Shown here: in pieces, positions 17,550 through 26,047 of the stretch | Numbering within the stretch: position 1 is the stretch's first letter | Layout: each line of letters opens with the position of its first letter | DNA from: Trinickia violacea | GTDB lineage: Bacteria; Pseudomonadota; Gammaproteobacteria; Burkholderiales; Burkholderiaceae | Direction of reading: 5' to 3' | Assembly: GCF_005280735.1 (NCBI RefSeq) | Contig: NZ_CP040078.1 | Coordinates: 2,542,001 to 2,606,000 of the forward strand | DNA: 64,000 bases | Notes under the pieces: generated by a model | The model's input: the letters and a program-made list of their open reading frames with translations, nothing else | What the model was told of the DNA's origin: nothing | The model's database searches: none | Translations under genes and position numbers: made by a program

Positions 17550-19217
17550 TTATTCGACGCCGTCGTCATGTTCCCCGCGCAGGTGTCGCGCGGCACGCTG
17601 CGACGCGACGACGATCAGCTTCATCGTCGCCCGCGTCGCGCCGACAAAGAGCTTGCGCGCGCTGCGTTCGTCGAAGGTCTCGAAATCGACCTCGGTCAGA
17701 ATCACGCACGGCGCCGATTGTCCCTTGAAGCGATAGATCGATTCGAGCAGCACGTCGCCCTCGCGATACTCAGGGTTGCCGAACAGATCGTATTTGCCCG
17801 TGAAGCTGCGCAGGCGGTGCGGGCCGAGATGATCGAGCGCGGTCAGCGCGGAGCCCTCGCGGCCGCGAAACGAGAGCACGGCGATGTCCTGCTTTCTGAA
17901 GCCGAGCGCGAGCGCCTGCGTGATCGCGCGCTTGGTCGCTTCGATGCCGCCGTCCGCGCTTGCGGCGTCGTAGGTCGAAACGGCGATGTCGGAGCCGTCG
18001 AACGGGCTGCCCGATACGAGACTCGCCGCGAGCGGCACGGGCGTGCCGACGATATCGCGCACATAGTCGAGAATGTCGCGCGGGCTACGATAGTTCGTCG
18101 TTTCCTTGAGCACCGTCCAGCCCGGCAACGCGACCGGCTCGCGCATATAGAGGTTCTGCAACGGGTCTTCGAGCCACCACCATGCGCCCTCCGGCGCAAC
18201 GAGCCGAGCAAGCGCATCGACCCATGGCTGCTGGAAATCCTGCCCTTCGTCGACGATCAGGACGTCGAATTGCCAGCGCGAATCGATCGGCGCATCGGCA
18301 AACGTGGCTTCGAGACGACTGAAAATATCGGGCGCCTGGAAGTCCGGCGCCCTGCCCGCGTCGCGCGCAATCCAATCGCACAGTTGGTGATAGTTCGCGA
18401 CCTTGGCCTCGGGCGGCGCCACGCGCGCGATGTGATCGGCGAGCGGCCGGTTGAAGCACACGTAAAGCGGCCGCTTGCCGTTCGCGACCGCGTCCTTCAT
18501 GACCTGCACCGCGAGCTGCGTCTTGCCGGAGCCCGCCGTGCCGATCACGCGCAGCCGGAACGGCGCGAACTCGAGCCGGCGCGCCCAGGTGGCAAGCCCC
18601 CCCGCCAAACGCGTGACGAGCGTCCCCGCTTGACCGACGAGCGCGCTCGCGTCGGGCGTGAGCGCCAACTCGTCGGCGAGAAAGTGGTGGATCTTCGGCG
18701 CGCAGGCGAGGCGCGGCTCATCGGCGGGCAGCGCTTGAAGAATGATCGAAACCAACCGGTCCCGGCGCGTGGCATCGACGATACGATCCGGGTTCACGCC
18801 CGCAATGGCCGCGTTCTTCACGACGTAATCCGGGCAATACAGCAGCTCTTCGATGCAGTAAGTGCCCGCGCCGAACGCGGCGGTAAAGCGGCGATGCATC
18901 CCTTCGATCGTGCGCGCCAATTGAATCGACACGTTGCGCTCGGTCTGCAGATAAACCTTGACGAGCCCCTTGGGCGTCTCGCGCAGAAAACCGGCCTTTT
19001 GCTCGACGATCATCACGCGTCCCGCCGGACTCACGATCACGAAGTCCGCTTCGCCGAACACCGAGAAGCTCTGGTTCAGCCGCGTCCAATGCACACCGTG
19101 ATAGACGGTGTAGCCGTCAGGCAGCGCGCCTTCCAGCAGCGCAAGCGTCTCGCGCTCGCGCTCCGCGGCGCCGACGGCGGCCAAGTGCTTCCAATCGTCA
19201 GGGACAGTGCGGGCCAT
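17550..19217 (-). CDS. NERD domain-containing superfamily 1 (UvrD-like) helicase
   Basis: A 555-residue protein. The N-terminal NERD domain (about residues 15-130) keeps the nuclease-like core: E at ERETLALLEG, D in GEADFVIVSP and ExK in MIVEQKAGF. The helicase part follows: Walker A IGTAGSGKTQLAVQ (about residue 228), Walker B VLIVDEGQDF, the ETTNYRSP segment, YRFKGQSAPCVILTEVDF and LFVGATRATMKLIVV (motif VI). NERD fusions with helicases are thought to process DNA, but their role is undefined. The start at 19217 is used; an open frame continuing to 19982 overlaps the GST gene on the other strand. It is not in an operon. It could serve repair or defence. Confidence 0.85.
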   Translation of the reverse strand: MARTVPDDWKHLAAVGAAERERETLALLEGALPDGYTVYHGVHWTRLNQSFSVFGEADFVIVSPAGRVMIVEQKAGFLRETPKGLVKVYLQTERNVSIQLARTIEGMHRRFTAAFGAGTYCIEELLYCPDYVVKNAAIAGVNPDRIVDATRRDRLVSIILQALPADEPRLACAPKIHHFLADELALTPDASALVGQAGTLVTRLAGGLATWARRLEFAPFRLRVIGTAGSGKTQLAVQVMKDAVANGKRPLYVCFNRPLADHIARVAPPEAKVANYHQLCDWIARDAGRAPDFQAPDIFSRLEATFADAPIDSRWQFDVLIVDEGQDFQQPWVDALARLVAPEGAWWWLEDPLQNLYMREPVALPGWTVLKETTNYRSPRDILDYVRDIVGTPVPLAASLVSGSPFDGSDIAVSTYDAASADGGIEATKRAITQALALGFRKQDIAVLSFRGREGSALTALDHLGPHRLRSFTGKYDLFGNPEYREGDVLLESIYRFKGQSAPCVILTEVDFETFDERSARKLFVGATRATMKLIVVASQRAARHLRGEHDDGVE

Positions 19218-19376
19218 TGAGGAGCCTCCAGGCTGGGCCTTCGAAGAACGCCGTATTGTACAAATTCGCCAGGGCAGAACGCCCGCCGCCGCGCCGGCCA
19301 CGCGCCCAGGCACGGTAGGCGAGCCGTCAGGCTGATCGTGTATCGTAGCGCCAACGCTATTTGGAGGAATGGAACA

Positions 19377-20003
19377 ATGCTGAAAATCTGGGGACGCGCC
19401 AACTCCGTCAACGTGCAAAAGGTGCTCTGGGTCTGCGACGAACTGAGCCTGCCGTACGAGCGCATCGATGCCGGCCTGCAGTTCGGCCGCGTTCGCGATC
19501 CCGATTATCTCGACCTCAATCCGAACGGCCAGGTCCCGACGCTCGTCGACGGCACCTTCGTGCTGTGGGAATCGAATTCGATTCTGCGCTACCTCGTCAT
19601 GCAATACGGGCCGACGAGCCAGCTCTACCCGAACGACCCGAAGCTGCGCGCGAGCATCGACCGCTGGCTCGACTGGTCGCTGTCGACGCTGCAGCCGGCC
19701 GAACGCCCGGTGTTCCTGAGCGCCGTGCGCACGCCCGCCGCCGAGCGCAACCTCGTGCAGTTCGAAGCCGACCTGATGACCGTCGCCACGCGCTGGAAGC
19801 TGCTCGACGATCACTTGAGCGGCCGCTTCTTTCTGGAAAGCGACAAGTTCACGATCGCCGATATCGTCCTCGGCGCATTCGCCAAGCGCTGGTTTGGACT
19901 CGCGGGGGTGGAACGGCCGTCGATGCCGAATCTCGAGCGCTGGTATTCGCGGCTCGAACAGCGCGCGCCGTTCAAGAAGCACATCGATCTGCCGCTGACC
20001 TAA
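19377..20003 (+). CDS. glutathione S-transferase
   Basis: A 208-residue GST. The N-terminal thioredoxin-like domain reads MLKIWGRANSVNVQKVLWVCDELSLPYE, where the Ser/Asn of ANSVNVQKV sits at the catalytic position, followed by NPNGQVPTLVDG and WESNSILRYLV (the glutathione-binding cis-Pro and ES pair). The all-helical C-terminal domain has FTIADIVLGAFAKRWF. It probably conjugates or reduces electrophiles in the cytoplasm; the substrate is unknown. The ATG at 19377 has a GGAGG site. It is divergent from the NERD helicase (160 bp between starts) and convergent with the hybrid kinase. Confidence 0.93.
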   Translation: MLKIWGRANSVNVQKVLWVCDELSLPYERIDAGLQFGRVRDPDYLDLNPNGQVPTLVDGTFVLWESNSILRYLVMQYGPTSQLYPNDPKLRASIDRWLDWSLSTLQPAERPVFLSAVRTPAAERNLVQFEADLMTVATRWKLLDDHLSGRFFLESDKFTIADIVLGAFAKRWFGLAGVERPSMPNLERWYSRLEQRAPFKKHIDLPLT

Positions 20004-20024
20004 AACGGGGCGTTGCGCCGAAGC

Positions 20025-20040
20025 CGCGGCTGCAGCCGCG
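20025..20040. terminator. perfect 16-bp palindrome between convergent genes (possible bidirectional terminator)
   Basis: CGCGGCTGCAGCCGCG is self-complementary and lies between the stops of the GST gene (20003) and the hybrid kinase (20043). No T-run follows on either strand, so factor-independent termination would be weak. The position is the main support. Confidence 0.35.
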
Positions 20041-20042
20041 AG

Positions 20043-21671
20043 TCAGCGGTCCTCCGAGCGCGGCTCCAGGCCGCTGCGCCGATCCAGCGCGCGCTGCAAC
20101 AGCGAATCGATCAGCGCGAGCGGCACGGGCTTCGTCAAATGTGCATCGAACCCGCCCTGCAGCGAACGCTCCATGTCGCTCGCCTGGCCAAAGCCCGTCA
20201 TCGCCGCGTAAAGCACCTCGTTCGTGGACGGAATCGCCTTCAGCTGGCCCAAGACGGCAAAGCCGTCCGCGCCCGGCATCGCGATGTCGATCAGCGCGAC
20301 ATCGATGCGCTCGGTGCTCGCGATCGCCAACGCCTGCAGGCCGTTGTAGGCGACCCTCACGCGATGCCCCTTGAGCGTCATCAGCATCGCCATGCTGTCG
20401 GCCGAGTCGCGGTTGTCGTCGACGATCAGCACGTGCAAGGTGTTGCGGCTGTCGCTCTCGGCCGCGTCCGGGGGCGGCATCGCCGCGCCGGCGTGCGAAT
20501 CCACCGACGACGCAGCGAGCCGCGGCAGACGCAACGTAAACGTGGCGCCTTGGTCGTGGCCGTCGCTCGCCACCGTCACCGCGCCGCCATGCATTTCCGC
20601 GAGCCACCGGCAAAGCGTCAGGCCGACCCCGAGCCCCCCCTCCTTTCTTTCGAGCCGATTGTCGGCTTGCACGAACAAATCGAAGATCGAATCGAGCGCG
20701 TCGGCCTCGACTCCGCAGCCCCGGTCGACCACGCGCAGCGCCGCCAAGGTCCCTTCCGCGTGCACCGAGACACTGATCCGCGAACCCGGCTCCGAGAATT
20801 TCGACGCGTTGGAAAGCAGATTCTGTGTGATCTGAACGAGGCGCGCCAAATCGCCGTTCACCATGACGCGCGACTTCGGATAGCTGACGTCGACGGCCTG
20901 CTGCCGCATGTCGAGGTGCGGGCGCATCATCTCGATGCTGCGCGACACGACGTCGTTCAAGTCGACCGGCTCGAGGCGCAGCACGATCTTGCCGGTGGTC
21001 ACGCGGCCGACGTCGAGCAGATCGTCGACGAGGCGCGTGAGGTGGGACACTTGCCGGTCGATCATGTCGCGGCACTGCTTGATCGTCGGGCTCACGAACG
21101 GCTCGAGCATCATCACGCTCAACGCGTTGCGCACCGGCGCCAGCGGGTTGCGCAACTCGTGTGCGAGCGTGGCGAGAAATTCGTTCATATGCTGGCTCGC
21201 GACTTCGAGCTCACGCAATCGCTTCCTTTCCGTCATGTCGCGCGTCACCTTGGCAAAGCCACACAATTCGCGCTTGCCGCCGCGCGTTTCGTACACTGCG
21301 GTAATGATCGCATTGGCCCAGAACATCGAGCCGTCCTTGCGCACACGCCAGCCTTCGTCCTCGACGCGCCCGACCCGGGTCGCCGTGACGAGCTCCATTT
21401 CCGGCTTGCCCGCTGCGACATCGTCAGGGGGATAGAAGACGGAAAAGTGCTGGCCCATGATCTCCCGCGCCGAATAGCCCTTGATCTTCTGCGCGCCGGT
21501 ATTCCAGCTCGCCACGCGGCCGTCGCGATCGAGCATGAAGATCGCATAGTCCTCCACCGCTTCGACAAGGATTCGGAAGCGCTCCTCGGACGGCGCGACG
21601 AGTTCGCGTTCGCGCACATCGCGCGCCGGGGCGCCGGGAGACGGCTCTGGGGCGGAAGAGTCCGGGTGCAT
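20043..21671 (-). CDS. PAS-containing hybrid sensor histidine kinase/response regulator
   Basis: A 542-residue cytoplasmic kinase with no membrane helix. A PAS domain with PAC motif (about 28-150: ILVEAVEDYAIFMLDRDGRV, IKGYSAREIMGQHFSVFYPP) is followed by the dimerisation helix with phospho-acceptor His in LAHELRNPLAPVRNAL (about residue 170). The ATPase (N box QNLLSNASKFSEPG, G1 RVVDRGCGVEAD, G2 GGLGVGLTLCRWL) comes next. A C-terminal receiver (about 415-535) carries the phospho-acceptor Asp in VALIDIAMPGADGF and Lys in AHLTKPV. With no output domain, it must pass phosphate to another protein. The signal is unknown; redox or a small ligand in PAS is likely. Confidence 0.92.
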   Translation of the reverse strand: MHPDSSAPEPSPGAPARDVRERELVAPSEERFRILVEAVEDYAIFMLDRDGRVASWNTGAQKIKGYSAREIMGQHFSVFYPPDDVAAGKPEMELVTATRVGRVEDEGWRVRKDGSMFWANAIITAVYETRGGKRELCGFAKVTRDMTERKRLRELEVASQHMNEFLATLAHELRNPLAPVRNALSVMMLEPFVSPTIKQCRDMIDRQVSHLTRLVDDLLDVGRVTTGKIVLRLEPVDLNDVVSRSIEMMRPHLDMRQQAVDVSYPKSRVMVNGDLARLVQITQNLLSNASKFSEPGSRISVSVHAEGTLAALRVVDRGCGVEADALDSIFDLFVQADNRLERKEGGLGVGLTLCRWLAEMHGGAVTVASDGHDQGATFTLRLPRLAASSVDSHAGAAMPPPDAAESDSRNTLHVLIVDDNRDSADSMAMLMTLKGHRVRVAYNGLQALAIASTERIDVALIDIAMPGADGFAVLGQLKAIPSTNEVLYAAMTGFGQASDMERSLQGGFDAHLTKPVPLALIDSLLQRALDRRSGLEPRSEDR

Positions 21672-22116
21672 GGGGGTAGCGGGTTCGTTAGAGGCTGTTC
21701 ACGCCAGTCGCAAATCGTTCTTCCGGCGGCATGAGCGAGCCTGTTTAAGCGTAGACCGGACTTCCGGGCGCGGCCCAACAAGCCGCTTAGAGCCCCCTTA
21801 AGCAAGGCTTATGCCGATGCTCGTTATCTGGGACGGTCTGGGGCGCTCGTCAGCCGAGCCAGTCTATGGCCCGCCCCGCGCCAATGCGCGACGATACCCG
21901 ACGTGATGTGACGAACTGCAAGAAGCGCATTGCCGGCATGCAAATTTGACAACGCGATTGCAAAAAGTCGTATTCGACAGACTAAACGTAGCGTGCGGCG
22001 CGAAGATTGCGCTGCACGCGTATTCCGTATTCGGACGGGTCTGATCGAGCGCGCCCCCGCGATGCGTCGCGGTTGAGCGGCCGCGGCTCCTGGCGAGCCG
22101 CGGGTCACCGGAAGAC
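21672..22116. other. intergenic region with a hairpin after the H-NS-like gene
   Basis: 445 bp between the kinase start and the stop of the H-NS-like gene, both minus strand. It contains the kinase promoter region, in which I see no convincing -10/-35 pair. At 22081-22103 a strong hairpin (CCGCGGCTC, five-base loop, GAGCCGCGG) lies just downstream of the H-NS-like stop. No T-run follows it. Nothing else is recognisable. Confidence 0.5.
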
Positions 22117-22707
22117 TTACGCTGCGGCGCTCTTCGCTGCCGCGCTCTTCACCGCAGCGCGCTTCGCGCGGCCAGCCGTTTTCGCGGCGCGAGCCGGCTT
22201 GGCTGCCTTGACCGACTTCGCTGCGGTCTTTTTGGCCGCGACGGCTTTCTTCGCCGGAGCCTTGCGCGCAACCGTCCGTTTAGCGCCACCGGCCTTTTTG
22301 GCTGCAGCCGTCTTTTTAGCGGCAGCCGGCTTCGCGGCTGCGGCGCCCGCATTCGACTTGTCGATCAGGAAGACCGAGCGGTCTTTTGCATCCTTGATCC
22401 ATGCCGGCGGGCGAGCGTGGCCGCTCCATGTCGCGCCCGTTTCGGGGTTCCGGAACTTCGGCGGCAGCTTGCCCGCAGCCTTGAGGCCCTTGGCCTTTGC
22501 CGCCGCGCCCGCGTAGCCGGCCGCGCCCTTCGGCTTGGGACCGCGCTTCTTCGGCATATGCGCGTCGAGGTCGGCGATGGTCAGGCCGTGCTTGTTCATC
22601 AGCGCGCGGATTTCCCCGATCACGGCAGTCGCCCGCTTGGCGATCAAGCTTTCCGCTTGCGCCTGCAATTTTTCGATACGGCTTTGGATTTGCTTGAGCG
22701 TAGCCAT
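22117..22707 (-). CDS. H-NS family nucleoid protein with histone H1-like C-terminal tail
   Basis: A 196-residue DNA-binding protein. Residues 1-50 form the coiled-coil oligomerisation region (LKQIQSRIEKLQAQAESLIAK). Residues about 85-118 carry the H-NS DNA-binding motif GATWSGHARPPAWI. From about residue 122 to the end the sequence is almost only Ala, Lys, Pro and Arg (AAAKKTAAAKKA-type repeats), like eukaryotic H1 and bacterial histone-like tails. It probably silences AT-rich or foreign DNA and compacts the chromosome, with the tail adding non-specific binding. A strong GGAGAAAAG site precedes the ATG at 22707. The gene stands alone. Confidence 0.92.
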   Translation of the reverse strand: MATLKQIQSRIEKLQAQAESLIAKRATAVIGEIRALMNKHGLTIADLDAHMPKKRGPKPKGAAGYAGAAAKAKGLKAAGKLPPKFRNPETGATWSGHARPPAWIKDAKDRSVFLIDKSNAGAAAAKPAAAKKTAAAKKAGGAKRTVARKAPAKKAVAAKKTAAKSVKAAKPARAAKTAGRAKRAAVKSAAAKSAAA

Positions 22708-22792
22708 CTTTTCTCCTTAAGAATGAATTGCGTGACTATGCCACGGGATCCTTGGATTGACTAACGCTAAGTGGTCTTGCTAAGCAAAGGAT

Positions 22793-22818
22793 AATAAAAA
22801 AGCGCCCAAAAGGGCGCT
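22793..22818 (-). terminator. intrinsic terminator of the rhamnose ABC operon
   Basis: On the minus strand AGCGCCC, a TTTT loop and GGGCGCT (22801-22818) form a 7-bp GC-rich stem followed directly by a run of T residues (22793-22800). It lies 56 bp downstream of the rhaS stop, ending the leftward rhamnose transport operon. Confidence 0.85.
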
Positions 22819-22873
22819 AAAAAACAACACATTTCGCTTAAGGACGCTTGCTGCAGCGCAGCCGGAATGCGTG

Positions 22874-23902
22874 TTAGAAATTGAAATTATCGATGTTGCT
22901 CGTGTCGAACGTGGTCGGCGGCCCAAGAATGATTTCGCCATCCTTGCCGATCGTCCGCTTGCCGAGCTTGCCGGCGTCGAACGATTCGCCCTCCTTGCCG
23001 GTGATCGTGCCCGATGCCAAGTTAGCCGCGGCATAAGCGGCCAGATAGCCCAATTGACCCGGGTCCCACAATTGAAACGCCTTGACCGTGCCGTTCTTGA
23101 TGAACGCGCGCATCTGGTTCGGTGTGCCAAGACCCGTCAGCATGACCTGGCCTTTCTTGGGCGAAGTCGACAAATAACGCGCCGCCGCAGCAATGCCCAC
23201 CGAAGTCGGCGCCACGATGCCCTTCAAATTCGGATAAGCCTGAAGCAGACCTTGCGTTTCGACGAACGATTTCTGGTCGTCATCGTTGCCGTAAGCGATC
23301 TTAACGAGCTTCATCTTCGCGTATTCCGGTTTCTTCAATTCCTCCTGCATCCACTTAATCCAGGTATTCTGATTCGTCGCATTCGGCGTCGCCGAAAGAA
23401 TCGCGAATTCGCCCTCGCCGCCGATCAATTTGGACAGCAATTGAATCTGCCCGCGGCCGATCGATTCGGCATTCGCCTGATTCACGAACAACTGCCGCCC
23501 GGCCGGCGCCGTATCGGAATCGAAGGTCACGACCTTGACGCCTTGCGCCATCGCGCGCTTCAGATAAGGAACGAGCGCGTTCGCGTCGTTGGCGGCGATG
23601 ACGATCGCGTTTTGCCGCTGCGTGATGAGCGTGTTGATGTACGAAACCTGCGACGATGCGCCCGCATCCGACGGCCCGACCACCTTGCCGTCGCCGCCGA
23701 ACTCCTTGATCGCGTCCATGCCGCCGTTATCCGCGGTGACTTCGTATGGGTTATTGATCTGCTTCGGCACGAAGGCGATTTTCAGGCCGGGCTTGAGGTC
23801 GGCCGCGCTGGCCGCCGCGCTGGCCACGGATGTCACCGCCACCAAGGCCGCACAGACTAGCGGCATGCCGAAACCGCGCAGAAAACGATGATGCCCAGAC
23901 AT
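22874..23902 (-). CDS. rhaS: rhamnose ABC transporter, periplasmic substrate-binding protein
   Basis: A 342-residue periplasmic binding protein of the ribose/xylose-type (PBP1-like) family. The signal peptide spans about residues 1-34 (GFGMPLVCAALVAVTSVASA). The mature part begins LKPGLKIAFVPKQINNPYEVTADNGGMDAIKEFG, the typical opening of RhaS proteins of rhizobial rhamnose transporters. The conserved AIVIAANDANALVPYLKRA and VKVVTFDSDTAP segments follow. It delivers L-rhamnose to RhaPQT. It is the last gene of the leftward operon, 77 bp after rhaQ, and an intrinsic terminator follows. The symbol follows Rhizobium usage and is not the E. coli AraC-type activator RhaS. Confidence 0.92.
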   Translation of the reverse strand: MSGHHRFLRGFGMPLVCAALVAVTSVASAAASAADLKPGLKIAFVPKQINNPYEVTADNGGMDAIKEFGGDGKVVGPSDAGASSQVSYINTLITQRQNAIVIAANDANALVPYLKRAMAQGVKVVTFDSDTAPAGRQLFVNQANAESIGRGQIQLLSKLIGGEGEFAILSATPNATNQNTWIKWMQEELKKPEYAKMKLVKIAYGNDDDQKSFVETQGLLQAYPNLKGIVAPTSVGIAAAARYLSTSPKKGQVMLTGLGTPNQMRAFIKNGTVKAFQLWDPGQLGYLAAYAAANLASGTITGKEGESFDAGKLGKRTIGKDGEIILGPPTTFDTSNIDNFNF

Positions 23903-23979
23903 AGCAAGTCTCCTAATAGACGCTCGAGCCCCGCCATTCGGGGTTGCAAGCGGTTGTTGGTATTCCTGGGGGGGCGTGA

Positions 23980-24996
23980 TTAACGTGAAGCCGCCGCGCG
24001 CATCAACGAACGACGCTCGCGCATGCTGCGCCAGCGCGCGAGCAGATTCGGCACCAGCACCGACGACAGCAACAACGCCCCGGTCACGATCGTCAGCGTT
24101 TCGCTCGATACGTCGTTGAGCGTCAGCGCATTGCGCAGCACGCCGATGATGACGAGCGAGAGCAGCACGCCGGCCATCGAGCCGCGCCCGCCGAAAATGC
24201 TCACTCCGCCGAACAGCACGGCCGCGATCACCGGCAGTTCGAAGCCCTCGCCGTTGTCGCCGCGCGCACTCGTAAAGCGCAGCGTATAGACGACGCCCGC
24301 CAACGCGCTCATGAAACCCGAGACGACGAACAGCTTGAGCTTGACGCGCGCGACGTCGATGCCGGAGAACGCGGCCGCGGTCGGGTTCGCGCCGATCGCA
24401 TAGAGACCGCGGCCGAACGCCGTGCGATGCAGCACGACCGTAAAGATGACTGCGCCGACGATCACGAGCGTGAACGGCTGCGGCAGGAACGTACTGCCGA
24501 CGTTGTTCATTCCGAATGCGGTATAGCCGGCCGGAAAATCGGCGACGGCCTGATCGCCGAGAAGCACATAAGCGAGCCCGCGAAAGAGCGCGAGCGTGCC
24601 GATCGTGACGGCAAGCGACGGCAGATTGAAACGCACGATGACGAAGCCGTTGAAGAACCCGGCCAGCGCGCCGAACATGAGCACGAGCGCGATGACGACC
24701 GGCATCGGCAACCCCATGTGCCACAGCACGCCCATCAACGCGCTCGACGCGCCGAGCACCGACGCCACCGACAAATCGATTTCCGCGGCGACGATGATGA
24801 GTGTCATCGGCAACGCCATCAGCGCGATTTCGGTGAAATCGGCCAGCATGTTGCCAAGGTTGGCGCTACTGATGAACATCGGCGAAAGCACGGTGCCGAA
24901 ACCGAGCGACAGTACGAGCACGATGCCGAGCGCCGCCTCCCAGGTCACGCGAAAACCGCGTGTACCGGCTGCTGCGGCGGAATTGGGATTAGCCAT
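23980..24996 (-). CDS. rhaQ: rhamnose ABC transporter permease
   Basis: A 338-residue inner-membrane permease of the RbsC/branched-chain family with about nine to ten helices. The motifs ALPMTLIIVAAEIDLSVASVLGASSALMG and IGANPTAAAFSGIDVARVK (EAA-like loop that contacts the ATPase) are present. It overlaps the upstream rhaP by 8 bp (ATGGCTAA), which argues for translational coupling. The two paralogous permeases RhaP and RhaQ form a heterodimer in this transporter class. The product is close in length and motif content to RhaQ of rhizobia. Confidence 0.9.
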   Translation of the reverse strand: MANPNSAAAAGTRGFRVTWEAALGIVLVLSLGFGTVLSPMFISSANLGNMLADFTEIALMALPMTLIIVAAEIDLSVASVLGASSALMGVLWHMGLPMPVVIALVLMFGALAGFFNGFVIVRFNLPSLAVTIGTLALFRGLAYVLLGDQAVADFPAGYTAFGMNNVGSTFLPQPFTLVIVGAVIFTVVLHRTAFGRGLYAIGANPTAAAFSGIDVARVKLKLFVVSGFMSALAGVVYTLRFTSARGDNGEGFELPVIAAVLFGGVSIFGGRGSMAGVLLSLVIIGVLRNALTLNDVSSETLTIVTGALLLSSVLVPNLLARWRSMRERRSLMRAAASR

Positions 24997-26047
24997 GATC
25001 GCGCTTCCTCATCATGCGTTTAGCGACGGAGCGGGCAAGCAGCGTATCGACCGTGATGGCCGCGACGATCAGCGCCCCTTGAATGGCTTGCTGCCAGAAC
25101 GGCGACACGCGCAACACGACTAGCGCGATGTTGATCACGCCGAGGACGAGCGCGCCGAGCGTTGCGCCGAGCACCGTGCCGACGCCGCCCGTGATCGCGA
25201 CACTGCCCACGACCGCCGACGCCACGACCTGCAATTCGATGCCCTTGCCGGTGCCCGCATCGACGGTGCCGAAGCGCGCGAGCCACAAGATCCCCGCGAG
25301 CCCGGCGATCGCGCCCGACAACAAGAAGCCCGCGAACACGCGCCGCTCGACCTTGATGCCGGCGAGCACCGCCGCCTCCGGGTTCGAGCCGATCGCGTAG
25401 TGCTCTCGGCCGGCGCGGAACTGCTTCAGATAGACGGCGAGCGCGATCAGCACGACGGCCGCCATCACGACGAGGTTCGGCACGCCAAGCAGCGTTCCGG
25501 TGGCGAGCCGCGAGAACGCATCGGGCAGGCTCGACGCGTTGATCTGGCCGCCGTGGACCCACGCGTAGTCCGCGCCGCGAAAGATATAGAGCGTCGACAG
25601 CGTCGCGACGAGCGACGGCACGCGCCCGAACGTCACGAGCGTGCCGTTGATCGCGCCCGCGACCAGACCGATCGCGACGCCCGCCACGAGCGCGCCCGCG
25701 ATCGGCAGGTTGGGAAACGCGACGAACAAGCTGCCCACGGCATACGCGCTGATGCCCACCGTCGAGCTGATCGACAAATCGATGTGCCGCATCAGCATGA
25801 CGACCGTCATCCCTGCCGTCAGCAAGCTGATGATCGACACGTTCAACAGCACGTCGCGCAGGTTCTGCAGATTCAGGAACTCGGGCCGCGCGAGCGCGGT
25901 CCCGCCGATCAGCAGGATCAGCACGACGAAGAGCGTGGTCTCGCGGCTTTGCGCTACAGCCGCGGCGAACCGGCTGAGTTTGAACACGGGCAAGCCCGGT
26001 GCGTGGTGATGGGCCCCGACGGGCGCCGTGGAGGAATGCCGGGTCAT
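24989..26047 (-). CDS. rhaP: rhamnose ABC transporter permease
   Basis: A 352-residue permease paralogous to RhaQ. A polar N-terminal 30 residues are followed by about nine helices, with the signature TAGMTVVMLMRHIDLSISSTVGISAYAVG and the cytoplasmic loop IGSNPEAAVLAGIKVERR. It starts at the ATG at 26047, which overlaps the rhaT stop by 4 bp (ATGA). A longer open frame upstream lies inside rhaT and is discarded. It works with RhaQ as the membrane channel. Confidence 0.9.
   Translation of the reverse strand: MTRHSSTAPVGAHHHAPGLPVFKLSRFAAAVAQSRETTLFVVLILLIGGTALARPEFLNLQNLRDVLLNVSIISLLTAGMTVVMLMRHIDLSISSTVGISAYAVGSLFVAFPNLPIAGALVAGVAIGLVAGAINGTLVTFGRVPSLVATLSTLYIFRGADYAWVHGGQINASSLPDAFSRLATGTLLGVPNLVVMAAVVLIALAVYLKQFRAGREHYAIGSNPEAAVLAGIKVERRVFAGFLLSGAIAGLAGILWLARFGTVDAGTGKGIELQVVASAVVGSVAITGGVGTVLGATLGALVLGVINIALVVLRVSPFWQQAIQGALIVAAITVDTLLARSVAKRMMRKRDHG

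Noticed and set aside
19218..19982. Extension of the NERD-helicase frame over the GST gene
   Set aside because: The extension has no conserved content and is antisense to a well-supported GST gene.
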